64,000 nt of DNA from Acerihabitans arboris (lineage in GTDB: Bacteria > Pseudomonadota > Gammaproteobacteria > Enterobacterales > Enterobacteriaceae). Both the position numbers and the translations under genes were made by a program. Of this stretch, positions 28,055 through 38,636 are shown in pieces (position 1 is the first letter of the stretch; each line of letters opens with the position of its first letter). The notes beneath the pieces were generated by a model. The model did not search any database. It worked only from the letters and a program-made list of their open reading frames with translations, and was not told the DNA's origin. The DNA lies in NCBI RefSeq assembly GCF_010131535.1, contig NZ_WUBS01000006.1:62001-126000 (forward strand), written 5' to 3'.

Positions 28055-29137
28055 ATGAAGCCTTCTATCGTTGCCAAACTGGAAGCGTTGCAAGAACGCC
28101 AGGAAGAAGTCGAGGTATTGCTTGGCGACGCCGGCATTATTAACGATCAGGATAGATTTCGCGCGCTGTCGAAAGAGTACGCGCAGCTGACCGGCGTTAC
28201 CGCGTCCTTTAAGCGTTGGCAGCGGGTGCAGGAGGATATCCACACTGCGGAAATGATGCTCGACGACCCGGAAATGCACGACCTGGCGCAAGATGAACTG
28301 AAACAATCCAAGGCGCTGCAGGAAGAGCTTGAACAGCAGTTGCAGCTATTGCTGCTGCCACAGGATCCGGATGACGAACGCGGATGCTTCCTCGAGGTGC
28401 GCGCCGGCACCGGCGGCGATGAAGCCGCCATTTTCGCCGGCGATCTGTTCAGGATGTACAGCCGTTATGCCGAGACCCGGCGCTGGCGGGTCGAGATTGT
28501 CAGCGCCAGCGACGGCGAGCACGGCGGCTACAAAGAGGTTATCGCCAAAATCGACAACGACGGCGCCTATGGCCAGTTGAAGTTCGAGTCCGGCGGGCAC
28601 CGCGTGCAACGGGTGCCGGAAACCGAATCCCAGGGTCGCATCCATACTTCCGCCTGTACGGTGGCGGTGATGCCGGCGATTCCGGCAGAAGAATTGCCGG
28701 TGATCAATCCCGGTGATCTGCGTATCGATACCTTCCGCTCTTCCGGCGCGGGCGGCCAGCACGTTAATACTACCGATTCCGCCATCCGCATTACCCATCT
28801 GCCCACCGGCCTGGTGGTGGAATGCCAGGATGAGCGGTCGCAGCATAAGAATAAAGCCAAGGCGCTGTCGGTGCTCGGCGCCAGGCTGCGCGCGGCCGAG
28901 GTGCGCCGTCGCCAGCTGGAGGAGGCGTCAACCCGGCGCAATCTGCTGGGCAGCGGCGATCGTTCCGATCGTATCCGTACCTATAACTTCCCCCAGGGCC
29001 GGGTGACCGATCACCGTATCGGCCTGACGCTTTACCGGCTGGATGAAGTGATAGAAGGCAAGCTGGACATGCTGGTCCAGCCGATCATGCAGGAGTATCA
29101 GGCGGATCAGCTGGCGGCGCTGGCAGAACAGTCCTGA
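28055..29137 (+). CDS. prfA: peptide chain release factor 1
   Basis: A 360-residue RF1, which terminates translation at UAG and UAA. The stop-codon recognition tripeptide region is in the [19 protein letters not shown] stretch with PET-type [11 protein letters not shown] upstream, and the peptidyl-release motif GGQ is in [14 protein letters not shown]. The gene lies 32 bases after hemA and its stop codon overlaps the start of prmC (TGATG), whose product methylates the GGQ glutamine. Confidence 0.98.
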   Translation: MKPSIVAKLEALQERQEEVEVLLGDAGIINDQDRFRALSKEYAQLTGVTASFKRWQRVQEDIHTAEMMLDDPEMHDLAQDELKQSKALQEELEQQLQLLLLPQDPDDERGCFLEVRAGTGGDEAAIFAGDLFRMYSRYAETRRWRVEIVSASDGEHGGYKEVIAKIDNDGAYGQLKFESGGHRVQRVPETESQGRIHTSACTVAVMPAIPAEELPVINPGDLRIDTFRSSGAGGQHVNTTDSAIRITHLPTGLVVECQDERSQHKNKAKALSVLGARLRAAEVRRRQLEEASTRRNLLGSGDRSDRIRTYNFPQGRVTDHRIGLTLYRLDEVIEGKLDMLVQPIMQEYQADQLAALAEQS

Positions 29138-29970
29138 TGCGGTGCGTCCAGTGGCTTGATAACGCCTGCCGGCGGCTCGCCGGCGGCGACAGCCCCAAAC
29201 GGGATGCGGAAATCCTGCTTGGTTTTGTCATCGGGCGCACCCGTACCTGGCTGCTGGCCTTTGGTGAAACCCCGCTTACGCCGCAAGAGCTTTCCCGTCT
29301 GGACGCCCTGTTGGAGCGGCGCGCGGCGGGGGAGCCGATAGCCTACCTGACCGGCGAGCGCGAGTTTTGGTCCCTGACGCTTCGGGTTTCTCCCGCCACG
29401 CTGATACCGCGTCCCGATACCGAATGCCTGGTCGAGCAGGCGCTGGCCTTGCTGCCGGACCTGCCGGCGGAAATACTGGATCTGGGCACCGGCACCGGGG
29501 CCGTCGCCCTGGCGTTGGCCAGCGAAAGGCCGTCATGGCGGGTGACCGGAGTGGATGTGCTGCCGGATGCGGTGGCACTGGCGCGCGAGAACGCCCTGCG
29601 CCTGGGCATCGCCAACGCGCGCTTCGAAACGGGAAGTTGGTTTAAATCATTGCAGGGAATGCGCTATACCCTTATTGTGAGTAATCCACCTTATATTGAT
29701 GTGAACGATCCGCACTTAGGCCGGGGAGACGTGCGCTTCGAGCCGTCAAGCGCGCTGATGGCAGGCGACGGCGGGCTGGCCGATTTGGCGGCCATCACCG
29801 CAGGCGCCGGCGGACATCTGCAACCCGGCGGCTGGCTGGCGCTGGAGCATGGGTGGCGGCAGGGCGAGGCGGTGCGCGGGCTATTGTCACGCGCCGGCTT
29901 CGGCCAGGTGGGTTCGCGGAAGGATTATGGCGGTAACGAACGCGTATCAATGGGACAATGGCCGGGTTAA
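29137..29970 (+). CDS. prmC: release factor glutamine methyltransferase
   Basis: A 277-residue SAM-dependent enzyme that N5-methylates the GGQ glutamine of RF1 and RF2. The SAM-binding loop is EILDLGTGTGAVALALA, and the glutamine-side-chain motif NPPY is in LIVSNPPYIDVND. The N-terminal helical domain (residues 1-75) with RDAEILLGFVIGRTR is typical. It shares one base with the end of prfA, so enzyme and substrate genes are coupled. Confidence 0.98.
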   Translation: MRCVQWLDNACRRLAGGDSPKRDAEILLGFVIGRTRTWLLAFGETPLTPQELSRLDALLERRAAGEPIAYLTGEREFWSLTLRVSPATLIPRPDTECLVEQALALLPDLPAEILDLGTGTGAVALALASERPSWRVTGVDVLPDAVALARENALRLGIANARFETGSWFKSLQGMRYTLIVSNPPYIDVNDPHLGRGDVRFEPSSALMAGDGGLADLAAITAGAGGHLQPGGWLALEHGWRQGEAVRGLLSRAGFGQVGSRKDYGGNERVSMGQWPG

Positions 29971-30003
29971 GTCCTGTCCCGTAATAACGATGCTGGAGCA
30001 GTG

Positions 30004-30402
30004 ATGAGTGCTTATATGGCAATCAAGTACTTACATTTAACAACGGTAGGGATCACCATTACACTGTTTGTTATCCGTTTTTATTGGCGCTGGCGCGGTT
30101 CCCCCTGGTTAACGCGGGGGTGGGTGCGAGTGACTCCGCATATCAACGATACCTTGTTATTGATTACCGGCGCGACGCTTATCATCCTCTCAGGCCTCTC
30201 TCCTTTCAGTGCCAACGGCCGCTGGCTGCTGGATAAACTGGTGTTGGTCGTTGTTTACATCCTGCTCGGCTTCGTTGCATTGGGCAAACATACGCGGCGT
30301 GAAAAAATTCGCTGGCTGGCATTTATCTGCGGGCTGGCGTGTCTGTACACTATTTACCGGCTGGCTAGCAGTAAGCTTCCCCTGCTGACAGGATCTCTAT
30401 GA
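30004..30402 (+). CDS. sirB2: SirB2 family membrane protein
   Basis: A 132-residue inner-membrane protein with about four hydrophobic segments (LHLTTVGITITLFVIRF, HINDTLLLITGATLIIL, LVLVVVYILLGFVAL, AFICGLACLYTIYRLAS), the SirB2 family pattern. Its name comes from Salmonella invasion regulation but its biochemical role is unknown. I chose the ATG at 30004; GTG immediately before it is also in frame. It overlaps the next gene by four bases. Confidence 0.9.
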   Translation: MSAYMAIKYLHLTTVGITITLFVIRFYWRWRGSPWLTRGWVRVTPHINDTLLLITGATLIILSGLSPFSANGRWLLDKLVLVVVYILLGFVALGKHTRREKIRWLAFICGLACLYTIYRLASSKLPLLTGSL

Positions 30403-31208
30403 GTAATATTGCGGATTTCGAATATAACCTTTCACCGCTCAGCGAGGGTGTCATACGTATTTCCCTTGCCATTCGCCAGGATTTTCCCGCCGATAGCGTC
30501 CGCCAGCAGTTGCGTGTGCTGGCTGATGAGGCGCGGGAACAGATCCCGATGGAGCTGAACCAGGACGAACAGCTGGGTCTGTTGATAAAATTGTTTTACC
30601 GCACCTGGGGTTTTGGCGGCGTAGGCGGGGTTTACCGCCTGTCGGACGCGTTATGGCTGGACAATGTGCTGGAGCGCCGCCAGGGCCTGCCCGCGTCGTT
30701 AGGCATTATCCTGCTGCACGTGGCGCAGGCGCTTGATATTCCCCTGCTGCCGGTGATATTCCCGACCCAGATGATCCTGCGCGCCGGCTGGCTTGACGGC
30801 GAAATGTGGCTGATCAATCCGATCAACGGCGATACGCTAGACGAGCATACCCTGGATATCTGGCTGCGCGGCAATATCGGCACCGGCATTGAACTGGCGG
30901 ATGAGGATCTGGAAGAGGCGGATAACAATACCGTGGTGCGCAAGCTGCTCGATACGCTTAAATCCGCGCTGATGGACGAAAAACAGATGGAATTGGCCCT
31001 GGGCGCCAGCGAGGCAATGCTTGAATTTGATCCCGATGATCCGTACGAAATACGCGATCGCGGTTTGATTTACGCGCAGTTGGAATGCGACCATGTGGCT
31101 TTGTCGGATCTCAATTATTTTGTCGAGCAATGCCCGGAAGATCCGATCAGCGAGATGATTAAGGTACAAATACATTCTATCGAGCAAAAATCGGTGACCC
31201 TACACTAA
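30399..31208 (+). CDS. sirB1: SirB1 family protein
   Basis: A 269-residue cytoplasmic protein with an N-terminal transglutaminase-like SirB1 domain (YRTWGFGGVGG, then LDNVLERRQGLPASLGIILLHVAQ) and a TPR-like C-terminal part (ALGASEAMLEFDPDDPYEIRDRGLIYAQL). The usual catalytic Cys of transglutaminase relatives is not obvious, so it may be structural. It is coupled to sirB2 by an ATGA overlap and precedes kdsA by 60 bases, as in E. coli (ychA-kdsA). Confidence 0.92.
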   Translation: MSNIADFEYNLSPLSEGVIRISLAIRQDFPADSVRQQLRVLADEAREQIPMELNQDEQLGLLIKLFYRTWGFGGVGGVYRLSDALWLDNVLERRQGLPASLGIILLHVAQALDIPLLPVIFPTQMILRAGWLDGEMWLINPINGDTLDEHTLDIWLRGNIGTGIELADEDLEEADNNTVVRKLLDTLKSALMDEKQMELALGASEAMLEFDPDDPYEIRDRGLIYAQLECDHVALSDLNYFVEQCPEDPISEMIKVQIHSIEQKSVTLH

Positions 31209-31259
31209 ACCCGATGACGCCCGGCATGACCCTGACTGGCATTTCGATTAAGATTATAA

Positions 31260-32123
<864 letters not shown>

Positions 32124-32268
32124 CCGGACCTCATTGGCGCGCCCTCCCTTTAACACGTTTGATTTGAGTGCGGTGAACGTGCGCGCGGCGTGCCATGAGT
32201 ACATGGTCAATAAGCAATAACTGGGGGTAACCATTGGTATCCCTGTTATTGCCCGGCGTTCCGGCGTG

Positions 32269-33975
32269 TCAGTCGGCCGGTACCGGCCGGGGCTCGTCGC
32301 GCAGCGCCAGCTCCAGCGTACTGTAAAAGGCCAGTCGATCCGCTATCGGATGGATATTGGCCCGCGCCAGCGTTTTCAGCGGCTGGAAAGGAATATCGGT
32401 AATCACCAGTCGTTTGCCCGCCGGCAGGTGTTCACTGAAGTTCAAAAAGGCTTGCAGGCCGCCGGCGTCCAGCACCGGCACCGCATCCCACTGCAGGATA
32501 ATCACCTGATCCCGGGCGGTGAGGGTGGCAATTTCTTCAAAGATACGCTCGGCGGCGGCAAAAAACAGCGGACCATTCACCCGCAGCACCCGGCGCCCGC
32601 CGGCGCTCTGCGGCAGTTCGCTGATACGCGTCATGTTGGCAATGCGCCGCATGAACAGCAGCGAAGCCAGGACGATGCCGACCGTAATGGCTATCACCAT
32701 ATCGAACAAGACCGTCAGCGACATACACAGCAGCATGACCACGATGTCATCTTTCGGCGCGCGGCGCAGCAGGTAAATCACCTTGCGCGCCTCGCTCATA
32801 TTCCAGGCCACCAGCAGCAGCAGCGCCGCCATGGCGGAGAGCGGCAGGTAGGACAGCGCCGGCGCCAGCACCAGCAGCGCCAGCAGTACCAGCAGGGAAT
32901 GCACCAGCGACGACACCGGCGAGGTAGCGCCCGCGCGTACGTTGGCCGCCGAGCGGGCAATGGCGGCGGTGGCGGTGATGCCGCCGAAGAACGGCGCGAC
33001 AATATTGCCCAAGCCTTGCCCGATCAGCTCATTATTGGACTGATGTTTTTTACCGGTCATGCCGTCGAGCACCACGGCGCACAGCAGCGACTCGATGGCG
33101 CCGAGCATCGCCATGGAAAACGCCGCGGGCAGCAGCACGGAGATGGTATGCCAGTTCAGGCCCATCGGCACGCCGCGCGCGTCCGGCATATTCCAGGGTA
33201 CCAGCCACTGCGGCAGGATCGGGGGAATGCCCTGGCCATGGGTGCCGTCCGCCAGTATATAGCCGAAACGGGTGCCGATGGTGGCCACCGGCATATCAAA
33301 CAGCCATAACAGCGCCATGATGCCTGAGCCGACTATCAGCGCCGGCAGATGCGCCGGGAAACGGATGCCCAGGCGCGGCCAATAGACCAATACCGCCATG
33401 GTTCCCACGCCAATCAGCGTATCGCCGATGTTAAACGTCGGCAACGCGCCGACCAGCGCCGCCACCTTGCCGACATATTGTTCCGGCACCACCGGCAGGT
33501 ATAGACCAAAGAAGTCTTTGATTTGCATGGTGGCAATGGTGATGGCAATCCCCGAGGTAAAACCCAGCGTGACCGACAGCGGGATAAACTCAATCAGTTT
33601 GCCCAGCCGGGCAAAACCCATGATCACCAGGATCAGGCCGGAAAGCAGGGTGGCTATCAGCAACCCTGCCAGCCCGAACTGCTGGGACACCGGATACAGG
33701 ATCACCACAAAGGCCGCGGTGGGACCTGATACGCTGAATCGCGACCCGCCGCACAGGGCGATGACGATACCGGCGACGGCGGAGGTATAAAGCCCGTATT
33801 GGGGCGCCACGCCGCTGCCGATAGCCAGCGCCATCGCCAGGGGAATGGCAATAATGCCGACGGTAATACCGGCAATGATGTCTTTGATGAAGCGTTGAGT
33901 GGTGTAAGGTTCTTTCCAGCAGGCATCGATAAGCGCGCTGAACGGCCGTATTCCGGCAAAGAGACGATTTTTCAT
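32269..33975 (-). CDS. dauA: C4-dicarboxylate transporter DauA (SLC26/SulP family)
   Basis: A 568-residue SLC26A/SulP transporter. The membrane part (residues about 25-430) includes the family signature [24 protein letters not shown] and [30 protein letters not shown]; the C-terminal STAS domain (about 450-560) has [21 protein letters not shown]. coli DauA takes up succinate at acidic pH. In E. coli it lies between ychH and prs; here it sits beyond kdsA, convergent with it, so the order has been rearranged. Confidence 0.93.
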   Translation of the reverse strand: MKNRLFAGIRPFSALIDACWKEPYTTQRFIKDIIAGITVGIIAIPLAMALAIGSGVAPQYGLYTSAVAGIVIALCGGSRFSVSGPTAAFVVILYPVSQQFGLAGLLIATLLSGLILVIMGFARLGKLIEFIPLSVTLGFTSGIAITIATMQIKDFFGLYLPVVPEQYVGKVAALVGALPTFNIGDTLIGVGTMAVLVYWPRLGIRFPAHLPALIVGSGIMALLWLFDMPVATIGTRFGYILADGTHGQGIPPILPQWLVPWNMPDARGVPMGLNWHTISVLLPAAFSMAMLGAIESLLCAVVLDGMTGKKHQSNNELIGQGLGNIVAPFFGGITATAAIARSAANVRAGATSPVSSLVHSLLVLLALLVLAPALSYLPLSAMAALLLLVAWNMSEARKVIYLLRRAPKDDIVVMLLCMSLTVLFDMVIAITVGIVLASLLFMRRIANMTRISELPQSAGGRRVLRVNGPLFFAAAERIFEEIATLTARDQVIILQWDAVPVLDAGGLQAFLNFSEHLPAGKRLVITDIPFQPLKTLARANIHPIADRLAFYSTLELALRDEPRPVPAD

Positions 33976-34204
33976 TAAAACAACGAGCCAAAACGTTAGC
34001 AGAGGCGGGCCGTGCGGTCCGTCGTAAAGAGCCGTTAAAATACCAGCTATGGGGAATGGAAAACCAGTACTACATCATTATAAAGGTGAAAAAGAACAGG
34101 CATGGCTACTATTTTGCTTTAAATTCTTTCTTATCGGCATAAAAAAGGGCTTTATGCCGCCGGGCGGCGTTGGGGACCCTCCATTTCCGCAGGCTGGTGG
34201 GCAT

Positions 34205-34240
34205 TAAAAAATGAGCGGGGGAGCCGCGTTGCTCCCGCTA
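34205..34240 (-). terminator. rho-independent terminator after chaA
   Basis: On the minus strand the stem AGCGGGAGC with GCTCCCCCGCT is followed by a run of Ts (As at 34205-34211 on the plus strand). It lies about 30 bases beyond the chaA stop codon. Confidence 0.75.
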
Positions 34241-34266
34241 AGCGTTTCAATTTGAGGGGTATACCG

Positions 34267-35361
34267 TCACAGCATCAGGGTCATCACATAGGCGCCGAAC
34301 AGAGCCAGATGCGCGGTTCCATTCAATACATTGGTGCGCCCGGTCGAAAAGGAGATTTGGCACAGTATCATCGAGGTTAATACCACCACGATTTGCGGCA
34401 TGCCCAGGCCGAACGCCAGCGGATGGTCGGTGAGGATGGCGATGATGGTGACGGTGGGCACCGTGAGGGAAATCGTGGCCAGCACCGAACCGAAAAACAG
34501 GTTCATGGCGCGTTGCACCTGGTTTTTAAGCACCGCCCTGATGGCGCCCAGTCCCTCAGGCGACAGGATCAGCAGCGCGACCAGAAAACCGGTAAATTGC
34601 TGGGGGGCGTTCAGGTCGCCGAGCAGTTGCTCCAGCGGGCCGGCGTTGAACTTGGTAACGCTGACCACCGCCAGCAGGTGCAGCAGCAGCCAGATGCTGT
34701 GCCATCTGGAACTGTGGGCGGAGGGTTTGCCGTGCGAATCGTCGTCGTCGCCATCTTCATGCTCGTAGATGAAATATTTTTGGTGCGTTTTGGTCTGTAT
34801 CAACAGGAATACGCCGTACATGGCGGCGGAGATGGCGGCGGCGAACAGTGCCTGCGCGGTGCTGAAATTTCCCTCCGGCAGGGCCGCGGGCAGCACCAGC
34901 ACAATCACCACCAGCGGGATAATGGCCATCAGGTATTGCTTGATGCCGGCCAGGTTCACCGACTGGGTGGCAAATTTCCGACCGCCCAGCAGCAGGGAAA
35001 ACCCTACCAGGCCGGTGGTAACAATCATGATGACCGAAAACAGGGTATCGCGCATCAGGCCCGGTGAGGCGTTGCCGGTGGCCATAAGCGCCGAAATCAG
35101 GCTGACCTCGAGGATCACCACCGACAGGCTCAGGATCAGGGACCCGAAGGGCTCTCCCAGCCGGTGCGCCAGCACATCCGCGTGGCGCACGACGTTGAAC
35201 GCGCTGACCAGGATAGCGGCCAGGGCGATAAGATTGATGATAACCGTCACGGCGAAAGAGGGCGTGGCGCCCCATACTATCAATACCGCCAGCGCCGCAA
35301 TGGGAAACAGCAGAGTATATTCCTTGTGACGCGTTTTGACACCTTGGACGGAGGATTTCAT
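34267..35361 (-). CDS. chaA: sodium-potassium/proton antiporter ChaA (CaCA family)
   Basis: A 364-residue cation/proton antiporter with about eleven membrane helices. It carries two CaCA alpha-repeats (FNVVRHADVLAHRLGEPFGSLILSLSV and ILSPEGLGAIRAVLKNQVQRAMNLFFGSVLA) with the conserved acidic residues, and a cytoplasmic acidic loop, HEDGDDDDSHGK, between the halves that could sense calcium. In E. coli ChaA exports Ca2+, Na+ and K+ at alkaline pH. It is divergent from chaB with about 410 bases between. Confidence 0.96.
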   Translation of the reverse strand: MKSSVQGVKTRHKEYTLLFPIAALAVLIVWGATPSFAVTVIINLIALAAILVSAFNVVRHADVLAHRLGEPFGSLILSLSVVILEVSLISALMATGNASPGLMRDTLFSVIMIVTTGLVGFSLLLGGRKFATQSVNLAGIKQYLMAIIPLVVIVLVLPAALPEGNFSTAQALFAAAISAAMYGVFLLIQTKTHQKYFIYEHEDGDDDDSHGKPSAHSSRWHSIWLLLHLLAVVSVTKFNAGPLEQLLGDLNAPQQFTGFLVALLILSPEGLGAIRAVLKNQVQRAMNLFFGSVLATISLTVPTVTIIAILTDHPLAFGLGMPQIVVVLTSMILCQISFSTGRTNVLNGTAHLALFGAYVMTLML

Positions 35362-35775
35362 CGTAGTTGATCTCCTTGCAAAAAGTAAGGTCTGATACCG
35401 GATATCATTATAACCAGGCGCCAGCGATGATATTAATGGAACAAGCCTACCAGAAAACGGGCGAATATAACGTCAAGTTATGTATAAATCGCTGCTTCGA
35501 TAAAAATAGGCCGTAATTCGCCGATAAAATACAATATGTAATCAATTTTACCGGGTAAATCACACCCTAGTGGAGGAAATGATAATAATTTTCTCTTTTT
35601 GCCGCCATATGTTACTTATCTAATGACGTATATTTGAAGGTTTTTATGAAGTATCGATATTAGGCACCTATAATTAGACTCATGTGCGTCGGCCTGTTGC
35701 CGGCCGTCCTGGCGAAGGCCTGCGAAGTTCCTATACTTTAGGGAGACTTTGTCAGCGCAGCCAAGGAGACGCACC
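35362..35775. other. chaA-chaB divergent intergenic region
   Basis: About 410 bases without a gene. It is AT-rich in the middle (35470-35660) and must hold the divergent promoters of chaA and chaB; I could not pick out a convincing -35/-10 pair for either. A frame from 35684 has no support. Confidence 0.5.
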
Positions 35776-36006
35776 ATGCCTTATAAAAGCAATTCATCAT
35801 TACCGGACAGCGTGGCCAACGCATTACCCAAACATGCGCAGGATATTTATCGCGAGGCGTTTAACCACGCCTGGGATCAATATGCCGATAAGTCGGCGCG
35901 GCGCGGTGATGAATCCCGCGAGCAAACCGCGCATAAGGTGGCCTGGGCCGCGGTGAAGCACGGTTACCAGAAAGGCGATGACGACAGATGGCATCCCAAG
36001 AAATAA
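35776..36006 (+). CDS. chaB: ChaB family protein
   Basis: A 76-residue cytoplasmic protein, MPYKSNSSLPDSVANALPKHAQDI at its start, matching E. coli ChaB, a proposed regulator of ChaA. The ATG at 35776 has AAGGAGACGCACC before it; an open frame begins nine codons earlier but without a ribosome site. The fold is a small helical domain with a conserved basic and aromatic end (HGYQKGDDDRWHPKK). A strong terminator follows, so it is not cotranscribed with chaC here. Confidence 0.93.
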   Translation: MPYKSNSSLPDSVANALPKHAQDIYREAFNHAWDQYADKSARRGDESREQTAHKVAWAAVKHGYQKGDDDRWHPKK

Positions 36007-36054
36007 CCCAACGCCCCGGCCGCTCCCGCCATTATTTCCCCCGGATTGAAAGTA

Positions 36055-36100
36055 ACGGCCTTGCCTGATATCTGCGCCGGGCAAGGCCGCCGCTTTTTTT
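36055..36100 (+). terminator. rho-independent terminator after chaB
   Basis: Stem GGCCTTGCC (36057-36065) pairs with GGCAAGGCC (36080-36088), followed by GCCGC and eight Ts. It lies about 50 bases after the chaB stop. Confidence 0.85.
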
Positions 36101-36257
36101 AGCGTGATAAAGATCAAACTTGCCAGCGTCCCGATAAACGAATAATGTCATAATGTTCACAATAAAATAATTGACTCTTACATAATTCTTATTGTTAGTG
36201 TCGGGTGAACGGCTTTACCTTAGCCTGTGGCAACCGGGGCCTGGAGAAAACAAACGA

Positions 36258-36965
36258 GTGTTAACACGTGATTTTTTGCAAAAAGCCGACTGTAAGACCG
36301 CCTTCGGCATTATCGACGAGGCGCTGCTGCTGACCGCTGAACAACGCTCCGCCTCACTGCAAAATACGCTTTCGCGTCGACCGGACAATAGCCCGGTGTG
36401 GATCTTCGGCTATGGTTCCCTGATGTGGAATCCCATTTTTGAAGCGGACAAAGTCAGTCCCGCTACGCTGATGGGATGGCACCGCGCTTTTTGCCTGCGG
36501 CTTACCGCCGGGCGCGGCACCGCCACCCAGCCCGGACGGATGCTGGCCCTGAAGGAGGGCGGGCAGACCACCGGCCTGGCCTTCAGGCTGCCGGAGGAAA
36601 AATTGCATGAAGAGCTGGAATTGTTATGGAAGCGGGAAATGTTGACCGGTTGTTATATTCCGACCTGGACGGAGCTTAGGCTTGAAGAGGACGAAAAAGT
36701 CACGGCGCTGGCGTTTGTGATGGACCCGCAACATCCTTTTTTTGAAGCGGATACCCGCTCGCAGATTATTGCTCCGTTGATTGCCTGCGCCAGTGGTCCG
36801 TTGGGGACCAACGCCCAATATCTGTTTGCCCTGGAGCAGGAACTGAATAATTACGGGATGCATGATGAATGTATGGTCGAACTGGTCAAGCATGTCCGTC
36901 AACTGCTGCAGGCTCGTTCCGCTATCAACCGTCACCCCTTTGACGGCTCACCGCTCGCGCTCTAG
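36258..36965 (+). CDS. chaC: glutathione-specific gamma-glutamylcyclotransferase ChaC
   Basis: A 235-residue enzyme that cleaves glutathione to 5-oxoproline and Cys-Gly. The glycine-rich phosphate/backbone loop WIFGYGSLMWNP is near residue 52, followed by GWHRAFCLRLTAGRGTATQPGRMLAL and LELLWKREMLTGCYIP, with the catalytic Glu in WKREM. I start at GTG 36258 (VLTRDFLQKADCKTAFG matches the family N-terminus) with GGAG 11 bases upstream. A longer frame to 36192 adds unrelated residues. Confidence 0.93.
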   Translation: MLTRDFLQKADCKTAFGIIDEALLLTAEQRSASLQNTLSRRPDNSPVWIFGYGSLMWNPIFEADKVSPATLMGWHRAFCLRLTAGRGTATQPGRMLALKEGGQTTGLAFRLPEEKLHEELELLWKREMLTGCYIPTWTELRLEEDEKVTALAFVMDPQHPFFEADTRSQIIAPLIACASGPLGTNAQYLFALEQELNNYGMHDECMVELVKHVRQLLQARSAINRHPFDGSPLAL

Positions 36966-37101
36966 TCTATGGCGGCGCAGCGCTTCCGGTAAATGGCAGG
37001 GTGAAAAGACCCCGGCCGGTTTTTATCCTGGCGTCAGCGTTGACGCATACCGCCCGGCATTGACCGGGCGGCGTGTCGCGCTTAGCGCGTTGGGGTGATA
37101 A

Positions 37102-38397
37102 TCAGGAAGGGGAACGGCCGGGTGCGCCTAAACGCCGGACATGCTGGTCCTTGGTTAAAAATCTTGCCACCAGGCGTTTGCGCATGCGGGTAACAAACTG
37201 TTCCTGGAAGACGACGCACAGCGCGATGGTCATCAACAGATAAGTAACATACCCGCCGACAGACAGCTGTACGTTGCCCGCCGCGGCGATGCAACCGCTC
37301 CAATCGCTGAAGCACAAGTTGGGATCGCCGCGGAAAAACTGCTCCAGGGTGCGCCAAAGGTTGAATAAGGGCACATGCAGCGCGAACATGGACAGCGACG
37401 CCGCCCCCAGGCGCGGGGACCAATGCCGCAGCCATTCGCTGTCCGGGTTGCGCGCCAGGGCGCAAAGGTAAATCAGCGCAATCTGCGACGGCAGCAGCAG
37501 GCCGTTATGCAGCAGGAAATACCAGTATTTCGGCCCGTGGGTGAACAGCACCGCCGCGGCCACAAAACACCCAAGGATGGATAAGGCCATGGCGCGGCGT
37601 TGCCACAGGGTCAATACCTGCTCTTTGAGCCGGGCGCGGCGGAACAAGGCATAACCCAGTATCCCGCCGAAGAATTCCGGCACGCGAAAAATCGGCACCC
37701 GCTGCAGCAGGCCGGTATAGGGGACGCCGTACAAATGTTTCCATACCACCCACGCCGGCGGCAGCAGGTAAATCACCCAGATAACCGCCAGCCATAGCCA
37801 GGTGCGGCGCGCGTTCATCAGCCGCGGTGCAAACCAGGGGAAAAGGATATAAAAGAAAAACAAGGTGGAAAGCGACCACAGCGGCGCGTTAAACGTCAGG
37901 AAGTAGGGGTTCCAGGCCTGCATCAACAACAGCTGCAGCACGCTGTTGAAGGCCAGCTGGCCGTTGTCCATATAATGGCGGAACAGCTCCGGGTTGGTCT
38001 GGCCCAAAACTTCGTTGGTGTCGTACACCACAAAACGCACGCTGGCGGCCGGACCTTCGGGCGGGATGGCCAGCCATTGCATCAGCGCGATGACCAGGAT
38101 GGACGACACCAGCGCCACGATATGGATCGGGTAAAGATTAAACAGACGCTTGGCCCAGAACGTGGCGGCCGGATCGCGCAGCTGATTGCCGCGCACATAG
38201 ACATGCGCCAGCAGGAAACCGGATAAAACAAAAAATGAACTGGTGGCAAAAAAACCCATACTGGTCAGTTCACCGACCCCCCCGAGGCTTTGGATCTGGG
38301 GATAGGTATGGGCGGTATGGTAGAGCATGACATAACAGCCGAGCAAAAAACGCAGCCACTCTAAGCCAATAAATCGTTCCTTTTCTAAGGGTTTCAT
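37102..38397 (-). CDS. acyltransferase family 3 membrane protein
   Basis: A 431-residue integral membrane protein with about ten helices of the Acyltransferase_3 (OafA/NodX) family. The N-terminal LEWLRFLLGCYVMLYH supplies the conserved catalytic-type Arg and His, and SSFFVLSGFLLAHVY follows. Members O-acetylate or O-succinylate surface polysaccharides or lipids using acyl-CoA. No polysaccharide cluster is adjacent, so the acceptor is unknown; the lone gtrB at 55.7 kb hints at surface-glycan modification in this strain. It is divergent from ychO. Confidence 0.85.
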   Translation of the reverse strand: MKPLEKERFIGLEWLRFLLGCYVMLYHTAHTYPQIQSLGGVGELTSMGFFATSSFFVLSGFLLAHVYVRGNQLRDPAATFWAKRLFNLYPIHIVALVSSILVIALMQWLAIPPEGPAASVRFVVYDTNEVLGQTNPELFRHYMDNGQLAFNSVLQLLLMQAWNPYFLTFNAPLWSLSTLFFFYILFPWFAPRLMNARRTWLWLAVIWVIYLLPPAWVVWKHLYGVPYTGLLQRVPIFRVPEFFGGILGYALFRRARLKEQVLTLWQRRAMALSILGCFVAAAVLFTHGPKYWYFLLHNGLLLPSQIALIYLCALARNPDSEWLRHWSPRLGAASLSMFALHVPLFNLWRTLEQFFRGDPNLCFSDWSGCIAAAGNVQLSVGGYVTYLLMTIALCVVFQEQFVTRMRKRLVARFLTKDQHVRRLGAPGRSPS

Positions 38398-38636
38398 AAC
38401 GTTATCTCCGGGCCGTAGTCTTGTATGGACTTTTTTTGTGGCGGGCAGGTGCCGGTTAAAACATAGCAGTTTAATAATTGTAGTTTAAAATGCTTAGTTG
38501 GCTTGGGTGTTAGCGACGATCCCGGGTTATGTTATAGTGCCCGTCTCGGGTTACTTTATGAGCAGTCCGGCATTGCGCCGGTCATCAAGGCGCCGCGCCT
38601 GTTTTCGGGTGCGAACTGAGAGGGGATATCATCCTT